A DNA stretch of 64,000 bases from Enterococcus alishanensis (GCF_019218635.1 NZ_JAHUZB010000001.1:558001-622000), one strand, 5' to 3'; shown: positions 25,449 to 34,707, counted from the first letter of the stretch. Notes: a model not told the origin generated them from the sequence alone. Program-made: numbers and translations.

Positions 25449-25632
25449 GATACTGGTGGGGTTACTATGCCCGCATAGCCATGCACTCAGTAGAGCGTGG
25501 CGTATGCACAGGACACTGGCGCCAGCCAGGGGCATTGTGCATACGCACACGCCAAGTGTGTGCGTGGATAGTTTGTGGCAGGCGCTTGCGCCTGCCCCAA
25601 ACTGTAACCCCCCAGTATCTAATAGGGGGGGG
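25449..25632 (+). other. oriT: origin of transfer (oriT) with nested inverted repeats
   Basis: This 395-base gene-free stretch is GC-rich and full of dyads. Outer arms GATACTGGTGGGGTTAC (25449-25465) and GTAACCCCCCAGTATC (25604-25619) are near-perfect. Inside are GCGTATGCACA (25500-25510) with TGTGCATACGC (25536-25546), the palindrome CTGGCGCCAG, ACGCACAC with GTGTGCGT (25543-25565), and a 15-bp arm hairpin at 25571-25602 with one mismatch and a TT loop. CCCCCC (25608-25613), AGTATCTAATA and a G8 run (25625-25632) match the nic-region design of ICEBs1 and Tn916 (C6, short loop, G6). The place between tcpA and mobT is the oriT place in both elements. The rest to 25827 holds a TTGTGTCC/GGACACAA dyad (about 25712-25736). 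Confidence 0.85.
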
Positions 25633-25827
25633 AGAATTAAAATAACGAAAGAAAAAAAGTTTCGTAAACATTGATAGGAGCGGCTTCATCGAAGATGCGT
25701 TCTTGTGTCCTTTTTAATGATTTTGAAGGGACACAAAAATAAAAATCCAGTGGAATCAGTACTTGGAGTCGACTTTATGAATGTTACTAAAAATGCGATT
25801 TCGTTATTTTAACAGAGGTGTAGAAAA

Positions 25828-27078
25828 TTGGAGCCTAAAGAATTACGAAAATATCGCTATAAGTTTGGGTTATCCAATACAACGACTGGAAAAGTAAAGC
25901 CAGTCTCACAAAGAAAATTTGCACAAATATTGGGCATATCATTGTCTTATTATAAAAAAATGGAGCAAGGCAAGCGATTGATTCCAGAAGAGGTGACACA
26001 AAAGCTCGAAGAGTACTTTCGTGTCTATATGAAACACGGCATAGAGATGCGAGTCATGATCGATTATTTACGATTGTCTTTTTTCGATGCTACTCCCAAA
26101 GATATTATCCAACGAGTATTAGGCATGGATGAGTTAGAGTTTGAAACCCGTTCAACAGGACTCTATATGTTTGATCAAGTTTCAGTACGTGGAAATATTT
26201 GGGTCTTTTGGCATACGAAAGAAACGACAAAGAATGTGTTGATTCAATTTTCTGGTCAAGGTTGTCGTGAATATGAAATGGTACTGAAAGAGCGAAAAAC
26301 GGATTGGCAGGAATATTTATTGTCTATTTGGCAAAAGCAGGGAATGCTTGAAAGCTGCTACAGCCGTGTTCAATGCAGTCGAATTGATATAGCGATTGAT
26401 GAGATGTGGATGCGTGAGGATGAAGAATACTTTGACTTGTTTTCTATTTTGGAAAAGGAACACAAGGGATTGATCGAAGATAGCTTCAAATTATTCGAAA
26501 ACTATGGCGGCTATTATACGGAATCAGGGGTGGCTAGAAACAAGGGGCTATCCCTTTATTTTGGTTCAAGAAAATCACCGATGTTTTTCAATTTTTATGA
26601 GAAGCGTTATGAGATCGCGAACCGTGAACGAATATCGGTTGAGGATGCTTTGCTGAAATACGGTATCTACAATCGGTATGAGCTGCGCTGTGCAGCAGAA
26701 AAAGCAACAGAAATCATCAATCGATTTATTACTGGAACTAATTTAGGTGAGATTGGCGCTGGCTTGATCAATGATAAATTGACGGTTTATGACTTGTTAG
26801 ATTCAGAATCAAAAATCGTGAATGAACGTTGGGCCAAAATGTTTCGAACGGTAAGAGAACTGAATTTCTCAATGAAAGCAGAAAAGTTTTCGATTGAACG
26901 GGCTGAGCGTTGGTTTGAAACACAAGTTGCTCCCACATTAAAACTGCTGAAAATGATTGATGAACTTTCCGGTAGAGATTTTGTGAATGCAACGATTAAA
27001 AATGTGGAATTGAGTGAAGACAAAGAAAATTATCTTACTTGGTTCCAATCATCAGGAGGTGATTTGATTGGAGGATAA
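25828..27078 (+). CDS. mobT: relaxase MobT (Tn916 Orf20 / ICEBs1 NicK type, Rep_trans family)
   Basis: A 416-residue replication-initiation-factor-type relaxase. The N terminus is an XRE-like helix-turn-helix (about residues 22-60: QRKFAQILGISLSYYKKMEQGKR), which helps bind oriT. The rest is the Rep_trans domain with CSRIDIAIDEMWM near 190 (metal-binding Asp), KGLSLYFGSRKSP and a NFYEKRYE segment bearing the likely nucleophile Tyr near 260. It nicks oriT and starts rolling-circle transfer and replication. The start is TTG at 25828 with AGAGGTG 7 bases upstream. It overlaps the next gene by 11 bases. Confidence 0.92.
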   Translation: MEPKELRKYRYKFGLSNTTTGKVKPVSQRKFAQILGISLSYYKKMEQGKRLIPEEVTQKLEEYFRVYMKHGIEMRVMIDYLRLSFFDATPKDIIQRVLGMDELEFETRSTGLYMFDQVSVRGNIWVFWHTKETTKNVLIQFSGQGCREYEMVLKERKTDWQEYLLSIWQKQGMLESCYSRVQCSRIDIAIDEMWMREDEEYFDLFSILEKEHKGLIEDSFKLFENYGGYYTESGVARNKGLSLYFGSRKSPMFFNFYEKRYEIANRERISVEDALLKYGIYNRYELRCAAEKATEIINRFITGTNLGEIGAGLINDKLTVYDLLDSESKIVNERWAKMFRTVRELNFSMKAEKFSIERAERWFETQVAPTLKLLKMIDELSGRDFVNATIKNVELSEDKENYLTWFQSSGGDLIGG

Positions 27079-27616
27079 GAAAGAATACGTCTTTTCAGGA
27101 ATTAGAAACTATCGAAAGAAAATTGCCGCTATCGATCAACGAATTGGAGAATTGAGTGTCTTCAATTATTCGAAAGAGCTGATCCAGCGAATACTAGAAC
27201 GGGGCGAATTTCAGGATGATCCCGCTTGGCAAGAAGTTACTCGATTGTTGGAAGTACGAAAAAGCTATGAATTGAAATTGGAAGAACTATGTTGGCAAGT
27301 AATACCGAGTGACTTAACTCAAATTGAATTCTACTCTTTTTCTATTCCACAAAATGCATTAATTGCCGTTAAAGCTGGAATCAAACCATTATCGGTTTAT
27401 TCGTGCTGCGTGACGGAGGTGTATAACCGGAAGGTCAACTATGAAAAAATTTCCTTATCGGATGTACAACAACTGTTAAGTCAATCTATTTGCGAAGAGA
27501 CACAACTTGGCATTTCCGATGAAGTAATTCAAGCGGAATTACAGGATTTAGGAAAATATGTCAATGAGCCTTTTTACCAAGGATCGGTGCTGATTATTGA
27601 AAATGTATTTGTTTAG
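27068..27616 (+). CDS. hypothetical ICE protein downstream of MobT
   Basis: A 182-residue soluble protein with a helical, coiled-coil-leaning first half (KKIAAIDQRIGEL, RLLEVRKSYELKLEEL) and a mixed second half. I do not recognise the family. The TTG start at 27068 has GGAGGTG upstream and lies inside the end of mobT, so it is translationally coupled to the relaxase. In Tn916 the small orf19 has this place, but I cannot show homology. Confidence 0.7.
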   Translation: MEDKKEYVFSGIRNYRKKIAAIDQRIGELSVFNYSKELIQRILERGEFQDDPAWQEVTRLLEVRKSYELKLEELCWQVIPSDLTQIEFYSFSIPQNALIAVKAGIKPLSVYSCCVTEVYNRKVNYEKISLSDVQQLLSQSICEETQLGISDEVIQAELQDLGKYVNEPFYQGSVLIIENVFV

Positions 27617-27632
27617 TTAAGGAGTGTGTCGG

Positions 27633-28118
27633 ATGGAAGCACAAATTTATATTGCCAACCTTTCTAAGTACGTTGGTGGAACGATTCAGGGTGGATGGTT
27701 TGATTTACCCGTTGATTATTCTGAAATTGTAGGCAAATTAGGCTTGAATGAATCAGAAGAAGAAACCATCATTTTGGATTCTGAGGCACCATTTACCGTG
27801 AATCAATACGATAGTCTGGATCGTTTAAATGAACTTTATGAGCAGTATTCTGATTTACCAAGTGAGCTACGTGACCATGCCAAGGAATTAATTGGTGACT
27901 TATTTTCTTCAGAAGATGATCTTTTGGAGAACGCCGATGATGTCATGTTTTTACCCGAAGTTGATACTGATGAAAAGTTAGGCAGTTACTGGATTGATCA
28001 AGGGTTAATCACTGTACCAAAAGAATTGGAAAACTACATTGATGAAGACGCTCTTGGTCGAGATATTCGATTGGATGGACAAGTCATTTATGTTTCAGAT
28101 GGCTGTTTTATGCGGTAG
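27633..28118 (+). CDS. ardA: antirestriction protein ArdA (Tn916 Orf18)
   Basis: A 161-residue very acidic protein starting MEAQIYIANLSKYVGGTIQGGWFDLP, the ArdA start. Asp/Glu-rich segments run through the whole protein, as expected for a DNA mimic that blocks type I restriction enzymes during entry into a new host. The ATG at 27633 was chosen with AAGGAG about 10 bases upstream. Confidence 0.93.
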   Translation: MEAQIYIANLSKYVGGTIQGGWFDLPVDYSEIVGKLGLNESEEETIILDSEAPFTVNQYDSLDRLNELYEQYSDLPSELRDHAKELIGDLFSSEDDLLENADDVMFLPEVDTDEKLGSYWIDQGLITVPKELENYIDEDALGRDIRLDGQVIYVSDGCFMR

Positions 28119-28148
28119 TTACTTTTTGTCTGAAAGGTGTAGTTTGAA

Positions 28149-28649
28149 ATGGATTTAATAAAATATGTAGGCTCCTTTCATTTTGGCAATCAAGCCTCAC
28201 TTAAAAATGCCGAAGAGGGTAAAGCCTTCTTTAGCGAGATTTTCTACTGGTATAAATCTAAGTTATCGAATTATTTATTGACTGTTCCTTTTAAAGATAT
28301 GGACTTTGACGATTTGTATGATCGTTTTAAAAATCTATTTTTGAGAGAGAAAGAAAAATTAATTAAAAAAAGCTATCCAGTGACTTTTGAATCGATGGAT
28401 GCTCATTTTAAGTTAAACATTTATGATCCGATATTGAATCAGGTCATTGACCAAATAGCGGAAGTTGATCAAGAGCGGACTTTCTTTATGAACTATGTAA
28501 AAAAGAGACGATGGAGTGTCACGGATCAGTTTTGGTTACACCTTCAAGAATATGGAGAAATTCATATAGCGGAAATCCGTTCTGATTATGCGGTGAAGTT
28601 AATTCCAGTATCTTTTGTAGAAAAGTGTCATTTGAAAATCATCAGATAG
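28149..28649 (+). CDS. hypothetical ICE protein
   Basis: A 166-residue soluble protein, rich in aromatic and charged residues (FHFGNQASLKNAEEGKAFF, WLHLQEYGEIHIAEIRSDY). No motif is recognised. It lies 30 bases after ardA behind AAAGGTG, before a terminator, and so ends the mobilisation operon. Confidence 0.7.
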   Translation: MDLIKYVGSFHFGNQASLKNAEEGKAFFSEIFYWYKSKLSNYLLTVPFKDMDFDDLYDRFKNLFLREKEKLIKKSYPVTFESMDAHFKLNIYDPILNQVIDQIAEVDQERTFFMNYVKKRRWSVTDQFWLHLQEYGEIHIAEIRSDYAVKLIPVSFVEKCHLKIIR

Positions 28650-28679
28650 CTTAAAAACAAAATTGAATAAAATACAAGC

Positions 28680-28727
28680 AGCAATGTCCTAAGAAGTTCC
28701 TTCATAGAGCATTGCTATTTTTTTGTC
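28680..28727 (+). terminator. terminator after the mobilisation operon
   Basis: AGCAATG and CATTGCT arms with a 20-base, partly paired loop, followed by ATTTTTTT. It separates the mobilisation genes from the surface-protein module. Confidence 0.75.
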
Positions 28728-28821
28728 TAAAAAAGGTGGTGAGTGCTTTTCTCAAGATCAGAATTCGAAGCCCATAAGTGAGATCAATACAAATTTAAAA
28801 TAAATTTAATGGAGGAAGTTC

Positions 28822-31800
28822 ATGAAAACAAAAATCGGAAGAATATTATTGTCACTATTTATGATCGTTACTTTGCTAACCCAAATCATTCCCATCGATG
28901 CAATCACTGCGTATGCGGAAAGTACCGCTTCAACTCAGGCACAAAAAAATGAAGAGAAGAAGAAAACTGTAGAATCCACCAAAGATGATCCAGTAGAATC
29001 AACCAGTGAATCGAGTCAAGAATCCTCAGAACCTGCAAAGAGTTCAGAACCTACTGAAAGTTCGAGTGAGAAAAAGCTCGCTGATTTTGAGAGGGAAGAA
29101 AGCGAACCTAAAAAAGAAAATGATTTAGATGGAAGTGTCTATGGTTCGGGTGCGGGTGTACCCGGTGAGCGAATTCTTTTTCGAAGTGCTAGAGCATTAT
29201 CGGCGGATTTGCCAACATTTTTCGGAATCTCGACAAAGGCGATTACCGCTGAATTGACAGCACACCAAAGTGACGGCTTTTATCTTGGAACACCTTATCG
29301 TGGTTTGTATTTAAACCCAGATGAAGGGTATTGTCTAAGCCCAAATGGTGCACCCACAAGTTATGGGCCTGGTATGAACTGTACAGGTTTTGTTGCTACG
29401 GTCATTCGTAGAGCGGGTGGCGATATTTCAAGAATTACGAATAATAGTACGGGATTCGGTGGAGCCGCTAATGCCTACAACTGGCGTGATGTATTAAGCG
29501 CAACAACTCATAGAGATTCGTACAATACGGTTTCTGAAATGCTTGCGAGTGGAACCATGCGTAAAGGGGATATCATTTATTTTGAACCGGATACGTCTGT
29601 GACAAATTACGATTGCCACATTGGTTTCTTCTGGGGAAATACATCCAGCGAGAATAAATTCTGGCATTCTTATTATCCCGATGGGAATATCATTTCTGAT
29701 ATCAAAACAAAGTCACCTGCTGAAAAAATTTATGTCTTCCACAACGCTAAGGAAGAGGGGCACATTTCATTAAAAAAAGTGAACGATAAAGGCGACAATA
29801 TGGCTGGAGTGACGTTCAAACTGACAGCCGATGGAAAATCGACAACGGTAAAAACTGATGCAAATGGGAATCTAAAATCCCCAGATTATCCGGTAGGTAC
29901 GGTGGTTGAGTATGAAGAAACGGCAACGATTGCTGGTCATTATATTGACTCTGCTTCTTCTAAAGGAAAAATCACTATTAAAGAAGGTTCCAATGAAATC
30001 AAAGTGACGAATCCTCGGTACGCAAATGTCACTTTGAATAAAAAGAATGATGTCGGTCTTAACTTGGAAGGTGTTCAGTTTAAGCTTACTTACAACGGAA
30101 AAGATCATACCGTCAAGACAGATAAAAATGGTCAAATTCAAGTGACGAATGAATTGAAGAGCAATACTAAAATTGAATGGGAAGAAACGGCAACGATCGC
30201 TGGTCACTATATTGATACGGCAAATGCGAAAGGATCGCTAGTCGTTAAGTCGGGATCGAATACAATTAACGTGACCAATCCTCGATATGCCAATTTAACT
30301 CTGATCAAACAGGATGATAAAGGGTTAAATCTTGAAGGCGTAGAATTTAATCTTCACTACAATGGCAAGGATCATAAGGTGAAGACGGATAAAAATGGTG
30401 CAATCAAGATCACCAACGACTTGAAGAATAATACCAAAGTCGAATGGGAAGAACTTAAAACCATCAAAGGACACTATATTGATCCAGAAAACTGCAAAGG
30501 GTCAATCACTGTTAAGTCCGGTGAAAATACAATCAATGTAAATAATCCAACGCTGAATTTTGGCATGACTTCCCAAGCAAGCAATCAAGATGGCGCACAA
30601 TTTGTGAATCCGATGAAGGGCCAACAATTGCGTGACGAAGTATTGATTCAAGCAAACCAAGCGCCTAAAAATGCCAAATTACGTTTAACTTCTGATTTTG
30701 TGGAATTTGGAACGGGTGAACAGTTGGGTGAAGAATCATTGAAGCAAGTCAATGAGTTTGAAGCCAAACAAGCTCAATTCGTGAAGAATGTGTATTTAGA
30801 TTTTGATGCAACAGGCATGAATGGCAAAAAGGGCGTGTGGATCAACACCTTAGAATTCTATAATACTTCAACTGAAGAATGGGAGGAAGTTGCCCGTCAC
30901 GATGAGTTAACGAATGAGGCGGAAGCGATTCAATTCGTTGCACCAGAAATCCATACAGAATTTTTCTTTTATGATCAAAATGATAATGAAACAAAGTTGT
31001 CTGATCCATTGGCAAAAGTGAAAGGGTTCGACCGAGTATTTTATAAGAACTTGATCTCTGGTCAAACCTATACGTTTGATTTAACGATGATGGATCGCGA
31101 ATCAGAAGAAGAGTTCAAAGACCCGAACGGTCAACCAATCAAAGGATCAATTACAGTTGTTGCTGGTAAAGATGGTACAGTGACTTCTACGATGAATGCA
31201 AAAGAATACTATGAAAATCTTGCAAAAGAAGAAGCTGAAAAAGAAAACGAGGACAACAAAGAAAAAGAAGAGAGCAAAGACACTGAAGACTCAAAAGATG
31301 CTGTCCAGCCAAAAGCCGCAATCCAAGAAGTCGTTGATACTGAAACTCCAGAAGAGATCGAAGAACAGGAAGAAGCAACTGAATTTTCAACACTGAATGA
31401 TGTTGAATTATTGGAAGGGTATGTGGATGTTCCTTTTGAAGCAAACCTATCCGCTGCGAATGGCAAGGTTTTAGTCGCCTATGAGCAATTATCTACCAAT
31501 GATACACCGATCGCTGAAGAGAAGAAGATCGATAACGAGAAACAAACCGGACAAGTAAGAAATCCTAAAATTGGGACTCAAGCATTGGTTAACGGCAAGG
31601 TGGAAGTTACCACTGATGGTAAAGTAACACTAACGGATAAAGTTGCTTTTGAAGACTTAACACCTGGCGTTGAGTATGATCAAAAAGTTACTTGGATGGA
31701 TAAACGTACCAAATTACCCGTGATGATTGATGGAAAAGAATTGACTTCAACCATTAAGTTTACGCCAAAAGAATCATCAGGATCAGTGACCGTTACGATT

Positions 31801-32097
31801 GAAGATGTGGCTGTTCAACAGCTATTTGGTAACGATAGTAAGATCCAATTGGTCGCTTTTGAGGAAACAACATACAATGATGAACCCGTTGCTTCTGAAA
31901 AAGATTTCGATAATGAAGGCCAAACTATTACCATCAATAAACCAGTCGAGCCAACGAAGCCGACAACTCCAGGAAGTACTTTGCCTCAAACTTCAGGATC
32001 ATTAGGGAGTCCAATTACTTGGATTCTATTAGGTCTTGTTTTAGTGGTAAGTGCTCTTTTTATTATCCTTTATAAGAAACATCAAAGCAGTAAGTAA
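28822..32097 (+). CDS. LPXTG surface protein with NlpC/P60-like, Cna-B and VaFE-type domains
   Basis: A 1091-residue cell-wall protein. Signal peptide to about residue 34 (ends ITAYAES), a Ser/Glu/Lys linker to about 110, an NlpC/P60-like domain about 140-310 with Cys in MNCTGFVA (near 188) and His in DCHIGFFWG (near 265), and three Cna-B/SpaA-like repeats of about 90 residues (about 314-578). Then come VaFE/ester-bond-like beta repeats with YKNLISGQTYTFDLTMMDR near 740, PFEANLSAANGKVLVAYEQL near 872 and a third near 945-1035. LPQTSG (1054), a membrane segment and KKHQSSK form the sorting signal. The sortase gene follows. The best guess is an adhesin or mating-aggregation protein with a wall-cleaving head. 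Confidence 0.85.
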   Translation: MKTKIGRILLSLFMIVTLLTQIIPIDAITAYAESTASTQAQKNEEKKKTVESTKDDPVESTSESSQESSEPAKSSEPTESSSEKKLADFEREESEPKKENDLDGSVYGSGAGVPGERILFRSARALSADLPTFFGISTKAITAELTAHQSDGFYLGTPYRGLYLNPDEGYCLSPNGAPTSYGPGMNCTGFVATVIRRAGGDISRITNNSTGFGGAANAYNWRDVLSATTHRDSYNTVSEMLASGTMRKGDIIYFEPDTSVTNYDCHIGFFWGNTSSENKFWHSYYPDGNIISDIKTKSPAEKIYVFHNAKEEGHISLKKVNDKGDNMAGVTFKLTADGKSTTVKTDANGNLKSPDYPVGTVVEYEETATIAGHYIDSASSKGKITIKEGSNEIKVTNPRYANVTLNKKNDVGLNLEGVQFKLTYNGKDHTVKTDKNGQIQVTNELKSNTKIEWEETATIAGHYIDTANAKGSLVVKSGSNTINVTNPRYANLTLIKQDDKGLNLEGVEFNLHYNGKDHKVKTDKNGAIKITNDLKNNTKVEWEELKTIKGHYIDPENCKGSITVKSGENTINVNNPTLNFGMTSQASNQDGAQFVNPMKGQQLRDEVLIQANQAPKNAKLRLTSDFVEFGTGEQLGEESLKQVNEFEAKQAQFVKNVYLDFDATGMNGKKGVWINTLEFYNTSTEEWEEVARHDELTNEAEAIQFVAPEIHTEFFFYDQNDNETKLSDPLAKVKGFDRVFYKNLISGQTYTFDLTMMDRESEEEFKDPNGQPIKGSITVVAGKDGTVTSTMNAKEYYENLAKEEAEKENEDNKEKEESKDTEDSKDAVQPKAAIQEVVDTETPEEIEEQEEATEFSTLNDVELLEGYVDVPFEANLSAANGKVLVAYEQLSTNDTPIAEEKKIDNEKQTGQVRNPKIGTQALVNGKVEVTTDGKVTLTDKVAFEDLTPGVEYDQKVTWMDKRTKLPVMIDGKELTSTIKFTPKESSGSVTVTIEDVAVQQLFGNDSKIQLVAFEETTYNDEPVASEKDFDNEGQTITINKPVEPTKPTTPGSTLPQTSGSLGSPITWILLGLVLVVSALFIILYKKHQSSK
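29761..30555 (+). repeat. three tandem repeats of about 270 bases (Cna-B/SpaA domains)
   Basis: NPRYAN is encoded near 30010 and again near 30280, exactly 270 bases apart. GEETATIAGHYID-like sequence is nearly identical in DNA at about 29911 and 30181. The third unit (ELKTIKGHYID) is more diverged. It reflects domain duplication within the gene. Confidence 0.8.
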
Positions 32098-32107
32098 AAA
32101 TATTTTT

Positions 32108-32140
32108 ACTAAGCGTCTTAACGGGCGCTTAGTATTTTTA
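32108..32140 (+). terminator. terminator-like hairpin after the surface protein gene
   Basis: ACTAAGCG (32108-32115) and CGCTTAGT (32126-32133) form a perfect 8-bp stem followed by ATTTTTA. It may be partial, since the sortase gene follows closely. Confidence 0.7.
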
Positions 32141-32159
32141 AATAAGTAAGGAGGCCATT

Positions 32160-33119
32160 GTGACAAAACTATGGAGAAACCTTCCGTTTTTGTGGATCGC
32201 ATTTGGACTGCTTTTGTCTTGTGCCAGCTATTATGGCTATCAGTTACTCCTTGATGCGAATGGGAATGCGGAAAAGATGCCACATTCCATTGAATCGAAG
32301 GAGTCTAGTCACAGAAAACGAAAAAAGAAATTAGAAGATGCGATCTATTGTCCACGGCAAATCAAACCAGTGACACCTGCGGCATATGCGAAAGCACAAT
32401 TACAGTATGTCGAGATCGTCCATCAGTGGGGTGTAGGTTCTTTGTTTATTCCAAGTGCTGATATCCATTCAAAAATCCTTGCGGGCATTGATAATCAAAA
32501 TTTAATGGTTGGTGTCGGAACGTACTACAAAGCCCAGCAGCTAGGAAAAGGAAATGTGGTTCTCTTAGCACACAACCTGGTTCAAGGGGGTGGGGTGCTG
32601 AGAAATCTGCGTAAAACAGGTCTGCAACAAGTCTTCTATCTGACTGATTTTACAGACGTTTTCGAGTATGTAGCAGAAAAGAATGAGGTCGTTGATGAAA
32701 GCCGTGGGGAGTTAATGGATATTCCAGATGTGGATGAGTCCGCAATTGTGACGCTCATTCGATGTGAGGGTGGTATAAATACACCAAACCGAGCGATCGT
32801 CCAAGGAAAGTTTTTGAAGAAGTACCCAGCAAGTGAAGCGACTGAAGAAGTGAAACTTGGATTAGGGCTTACTGAAGCCCAATGGATCAGTGAAGAAGTT
32901 TCATCCGATCAACAAAGTCCAATTCAAGAACCAACGATAACTATGGCAAAGAGTCCAACAAAAAGATCAAACAAGCCAATTTATTCGACTCTGCAAGTAC
33001 TCTGTATTTACTTGTATACAGTATTGAATGAGGCTCCGATCATTGTTGGAATTGGTTATTTAGCAGGTCTTCTAGCAATAACTCACATAGCGACACGTAT
33101 GCAATGTGCTATTAGTTAG
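32160..33119 (+). CDS. sortase
   Basis: A 319-residue sortase. N-terminal membrane segment (about 9-27), basic linker, catalytic domain from about 85 with His in VVLLAHNL near 143 and Cys in TLIRCEGG near 204, followed by an Arg in TPNRAIVQG. The C terminus has a second membrane segment (about 280-302). TLIRC in place of TLxTC is slightly unusual. It should anchor the two LPXTG proteins of this element. The start is GTG at 32160, with AAGGAGG 5 bases upstream. The C-terminal membrane segment suggests a class C-like topology, but the lid was not identified. Confidence 0.88.
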   Translation: MTKLWRNLPFLWIAFGLLLSCASYYGYQLLLDANGNAEKMPHSIESKESSHRKRKKKLEDAIYCPRQIKPVTPAAYAKAQLQYVEIVHQWGVGSLFIPSADIHSKILAGIDNQNLMVGVGTYYKAQQLGKGNVVLLAHNLVQGGGVLRNLRKTGLQQVFYLTDFTDVFEYVAEKNEVVDESRGELMDIPDVDESAIVTLIRCEGGINTPNRAIVQGKFLKKYPASEATEEVKLGLGLTEAQWISEEVSSDQQSPIQEPTITMAKSPTKRSNKPIYSTLQVLCIYLYTVLNEAPIIVGIGYLAGLLAITHIATRMQCAIS

Positions 33120-33157
33120 TGGTAATTTTTTTAAATGAATGTAAAGGAGAGTAGCCT

Positions 33158-33268
33158 ATGTTTTGGATTATTATTGCCTTCATGACGGGTGCGTTGTTTG
33201 GCGTGATCATTATGGCGATATTGAGTGCAGGTAAATATGACGATATGTTAAACAATAGAATTGAATAA
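33158..33268 (+). CDS. 36-residue membrane protein (DUF3789-like)
   Basis: MFWIIIAFMTGALFGVIIMA begins a short protein with a single membrane helix and an acidic/basic tail (SAGKYDDMLNNRIE). AAAGGAG stands 9 bases before the ATG. Small proteins of this design (DUF3789) occur in Tn916-like and other Firmicutes elements. The family call is from overall look only. The next gene starts 15 bases later. Confidence 0.7.
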   Translation: MFWIIIAFMTGALFGVIIMAILSAGKYDDMLNNRIE

Positions 33269-33283
33269 GGGGGAATTAATCAA

Positions 33284-34687
33284 GTGAAGAAATTTTCGAG
33301 AATTGCTTCAGCTTTGATTTTCACTATACAAGCGTTTCTTTCGACACCAGTAGCAGTATGGGCAAATGAATTACCCTCTGTGAAAGAATCGACTGAACAA
33401 GTTCAAAAGTCAGTGGATACTACTGAAACCAAAGAAAGCAGTTCTGAGTCTAGCAGTGACTCATCAACTGAGGAACCATCAGAAAGCAGTACTACCTCAA
33501 GTAGTGAGTCTTCTAAGGAATCCTCTAGCAGTGTGACGAAATCTTCGGAATCCACGACACCAAGTGGTCAGGATAATTCAAAAAAAGAGGAGTCAAAAGA
33601 AGAATCGTCAAAACAAGAAGAACCAAAACAAGAAGAACCAAAACAAGAAGAACCAAAACAAGAGAATTCAACAGCACCATCTATTCAAGAGACACAAGAA
33701 GTTCCAGATCAAATTAATCAAGAAGCAACGGTGGAGTTGTCCCGAACCGTACCAGCAAGCCTCGTTACCCAAGATGGAAGCATTCACTTTGAGAAAGATG
33801 AATCGGTGGAAACATTTATCCGAAAAATTGGTGAATCAGCTCGAAAGATTGGGAAAGAAAAAGACTTGTATGCGTCAGTGATGATCGCCCAGGCAATCTT
33901 AGAATCAGCTTCGGGTCAAAGTCAATTAGCGCAAGCACCAAACTATAATTTGTTTGGGATTAAAGGAAGTCACAACGGGAAATCTGTTTCGATGGCAACA
34001 CAAGAAGACTTCGGGAATGGCACACTCTATGCCACGCAATCGGGTTTTCGAGTTTATGAGAATTATGAGGATTGTTTCACTGATTATGCCACGCTGTTAA
34101 AAGAAGGACTCACTGGAGATTCCAATTATTATTCTGGAGTCTGGAAATCAAATACAGACACCTATCAAGAAGCAACAAAGTTCCTTACCGGACGCTATGC
34201 AACGGATACTCAGTATGATCAAAAATTGAATGGTCTGATTGAAACCTATGATCTGACTTATTACGATAAAGAACTACAAGGACCTGAAATAAGCAGTGCT
34301 GGTTATAAAGTACCCATTCGCAACTATACAATCTCAAGTCAATATGGGAATCGTGGATCAGAATTTCATCGAGGATTAGACATGGCGGCACGGCAGGGAG
34401 AACCAATCCATGCAGTTAAGTCTGGAACTGTCATTAAGGCGGAGTATCACAATTCTTGGGGAAATGTGGTCGCTATTCAACATGAGGATGGCTCAACCGC
34501 CTTGTATGCTCACCAACAACAGTATGCAGTAAAAGTTGGAGATAAGGTATCACAAAGTCAATTAATCGGCTACGTTGGAAGTACTGGAAATAGTACAGGT
34601 AGTCATCTGCATTTCGAACTTTGCAGGGATAACAGCCTTGATCAAGGAATGTTGATTGATCCGCAAACAGTACTTTTTGATAATTAA
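33284..34687 (+). CDS. secreted peptidoglycan hydrolase: glucosaminidase plus M23 endopeptidase
   Basis: A 467-residue exported enzyme. Signal peptide to about residue 28 (AVWANE), a Ser/Thr/Glu linker with a KQEEP repeat to about 135, a glucosaminidase domain (about 165-330: AQAILESASGQSQLAQAPNYN, NLFGIKG, catalytic Glu in LESASG) and a C-terminal M23 LytM-type metallopeptidase with zinc ligands in FHRGLDMA and HLHFELC. Two cutting activities on glycan and stem peptide suit a hydrolase that opens the wall for the transfer machine. The start is GTG at 33284 with AAGGGGGA upstream. Confidence 0.92.
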   Translation: MKKFSRIASALIFTIQAFLSTPVAVWANELPSVKESTEQVQKSVDTTETKESSSESSSDSSTEEPSESSTTSSSESSKESSSSVTKSSESTTPSGQDNSKKEESKEESSKQEEPKQEEPKQEEPKQENSTAPSIQETQEVPDQINQEATVELSRTVPASLVTQDGSIHFEKDESVETFIRKIGESARKIGKEKDLYASVMIAQAILESASGQSQLAQAPNYNLFGIKGSHNGKSVSMATQEDFGNGTLYATQSGFRVYENYEDCFTDYATLLKEGLTGDSNYYSGVWKSNTDTYQEATKFLTGRYATDTQYDQKLNGLIETYDLTYYDKELQGPEISSAGYKVPIRNYTISSQYGNRGSEFHRGLDMAARQGEPIHAVKSGTVIKAEYHNSWGNVVAIQHEDGSTALYAHQQQYAVKVGDKVSQSQLIGYVGSTGNSTGSHLHFELCRDNSLDQGMLIDPQTVLFDN

Positions 34688-34707
34688 ATTCGAGTAGTTG
34701 GGATAGA

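Noticed and set aside
25447-25689. Open frames on both strands across the oriT
   Set aside because: They arise from GC-rich inverted repeats, have no RBS and give sequences rich in His/Arg/Pro with no family look.
28650-28821. A separate gene between the mobilisation operon and the surface protein gene
   Set aside because: The stretch holds a terminator and an AT-rich upstream region; no frame with RBS was found.
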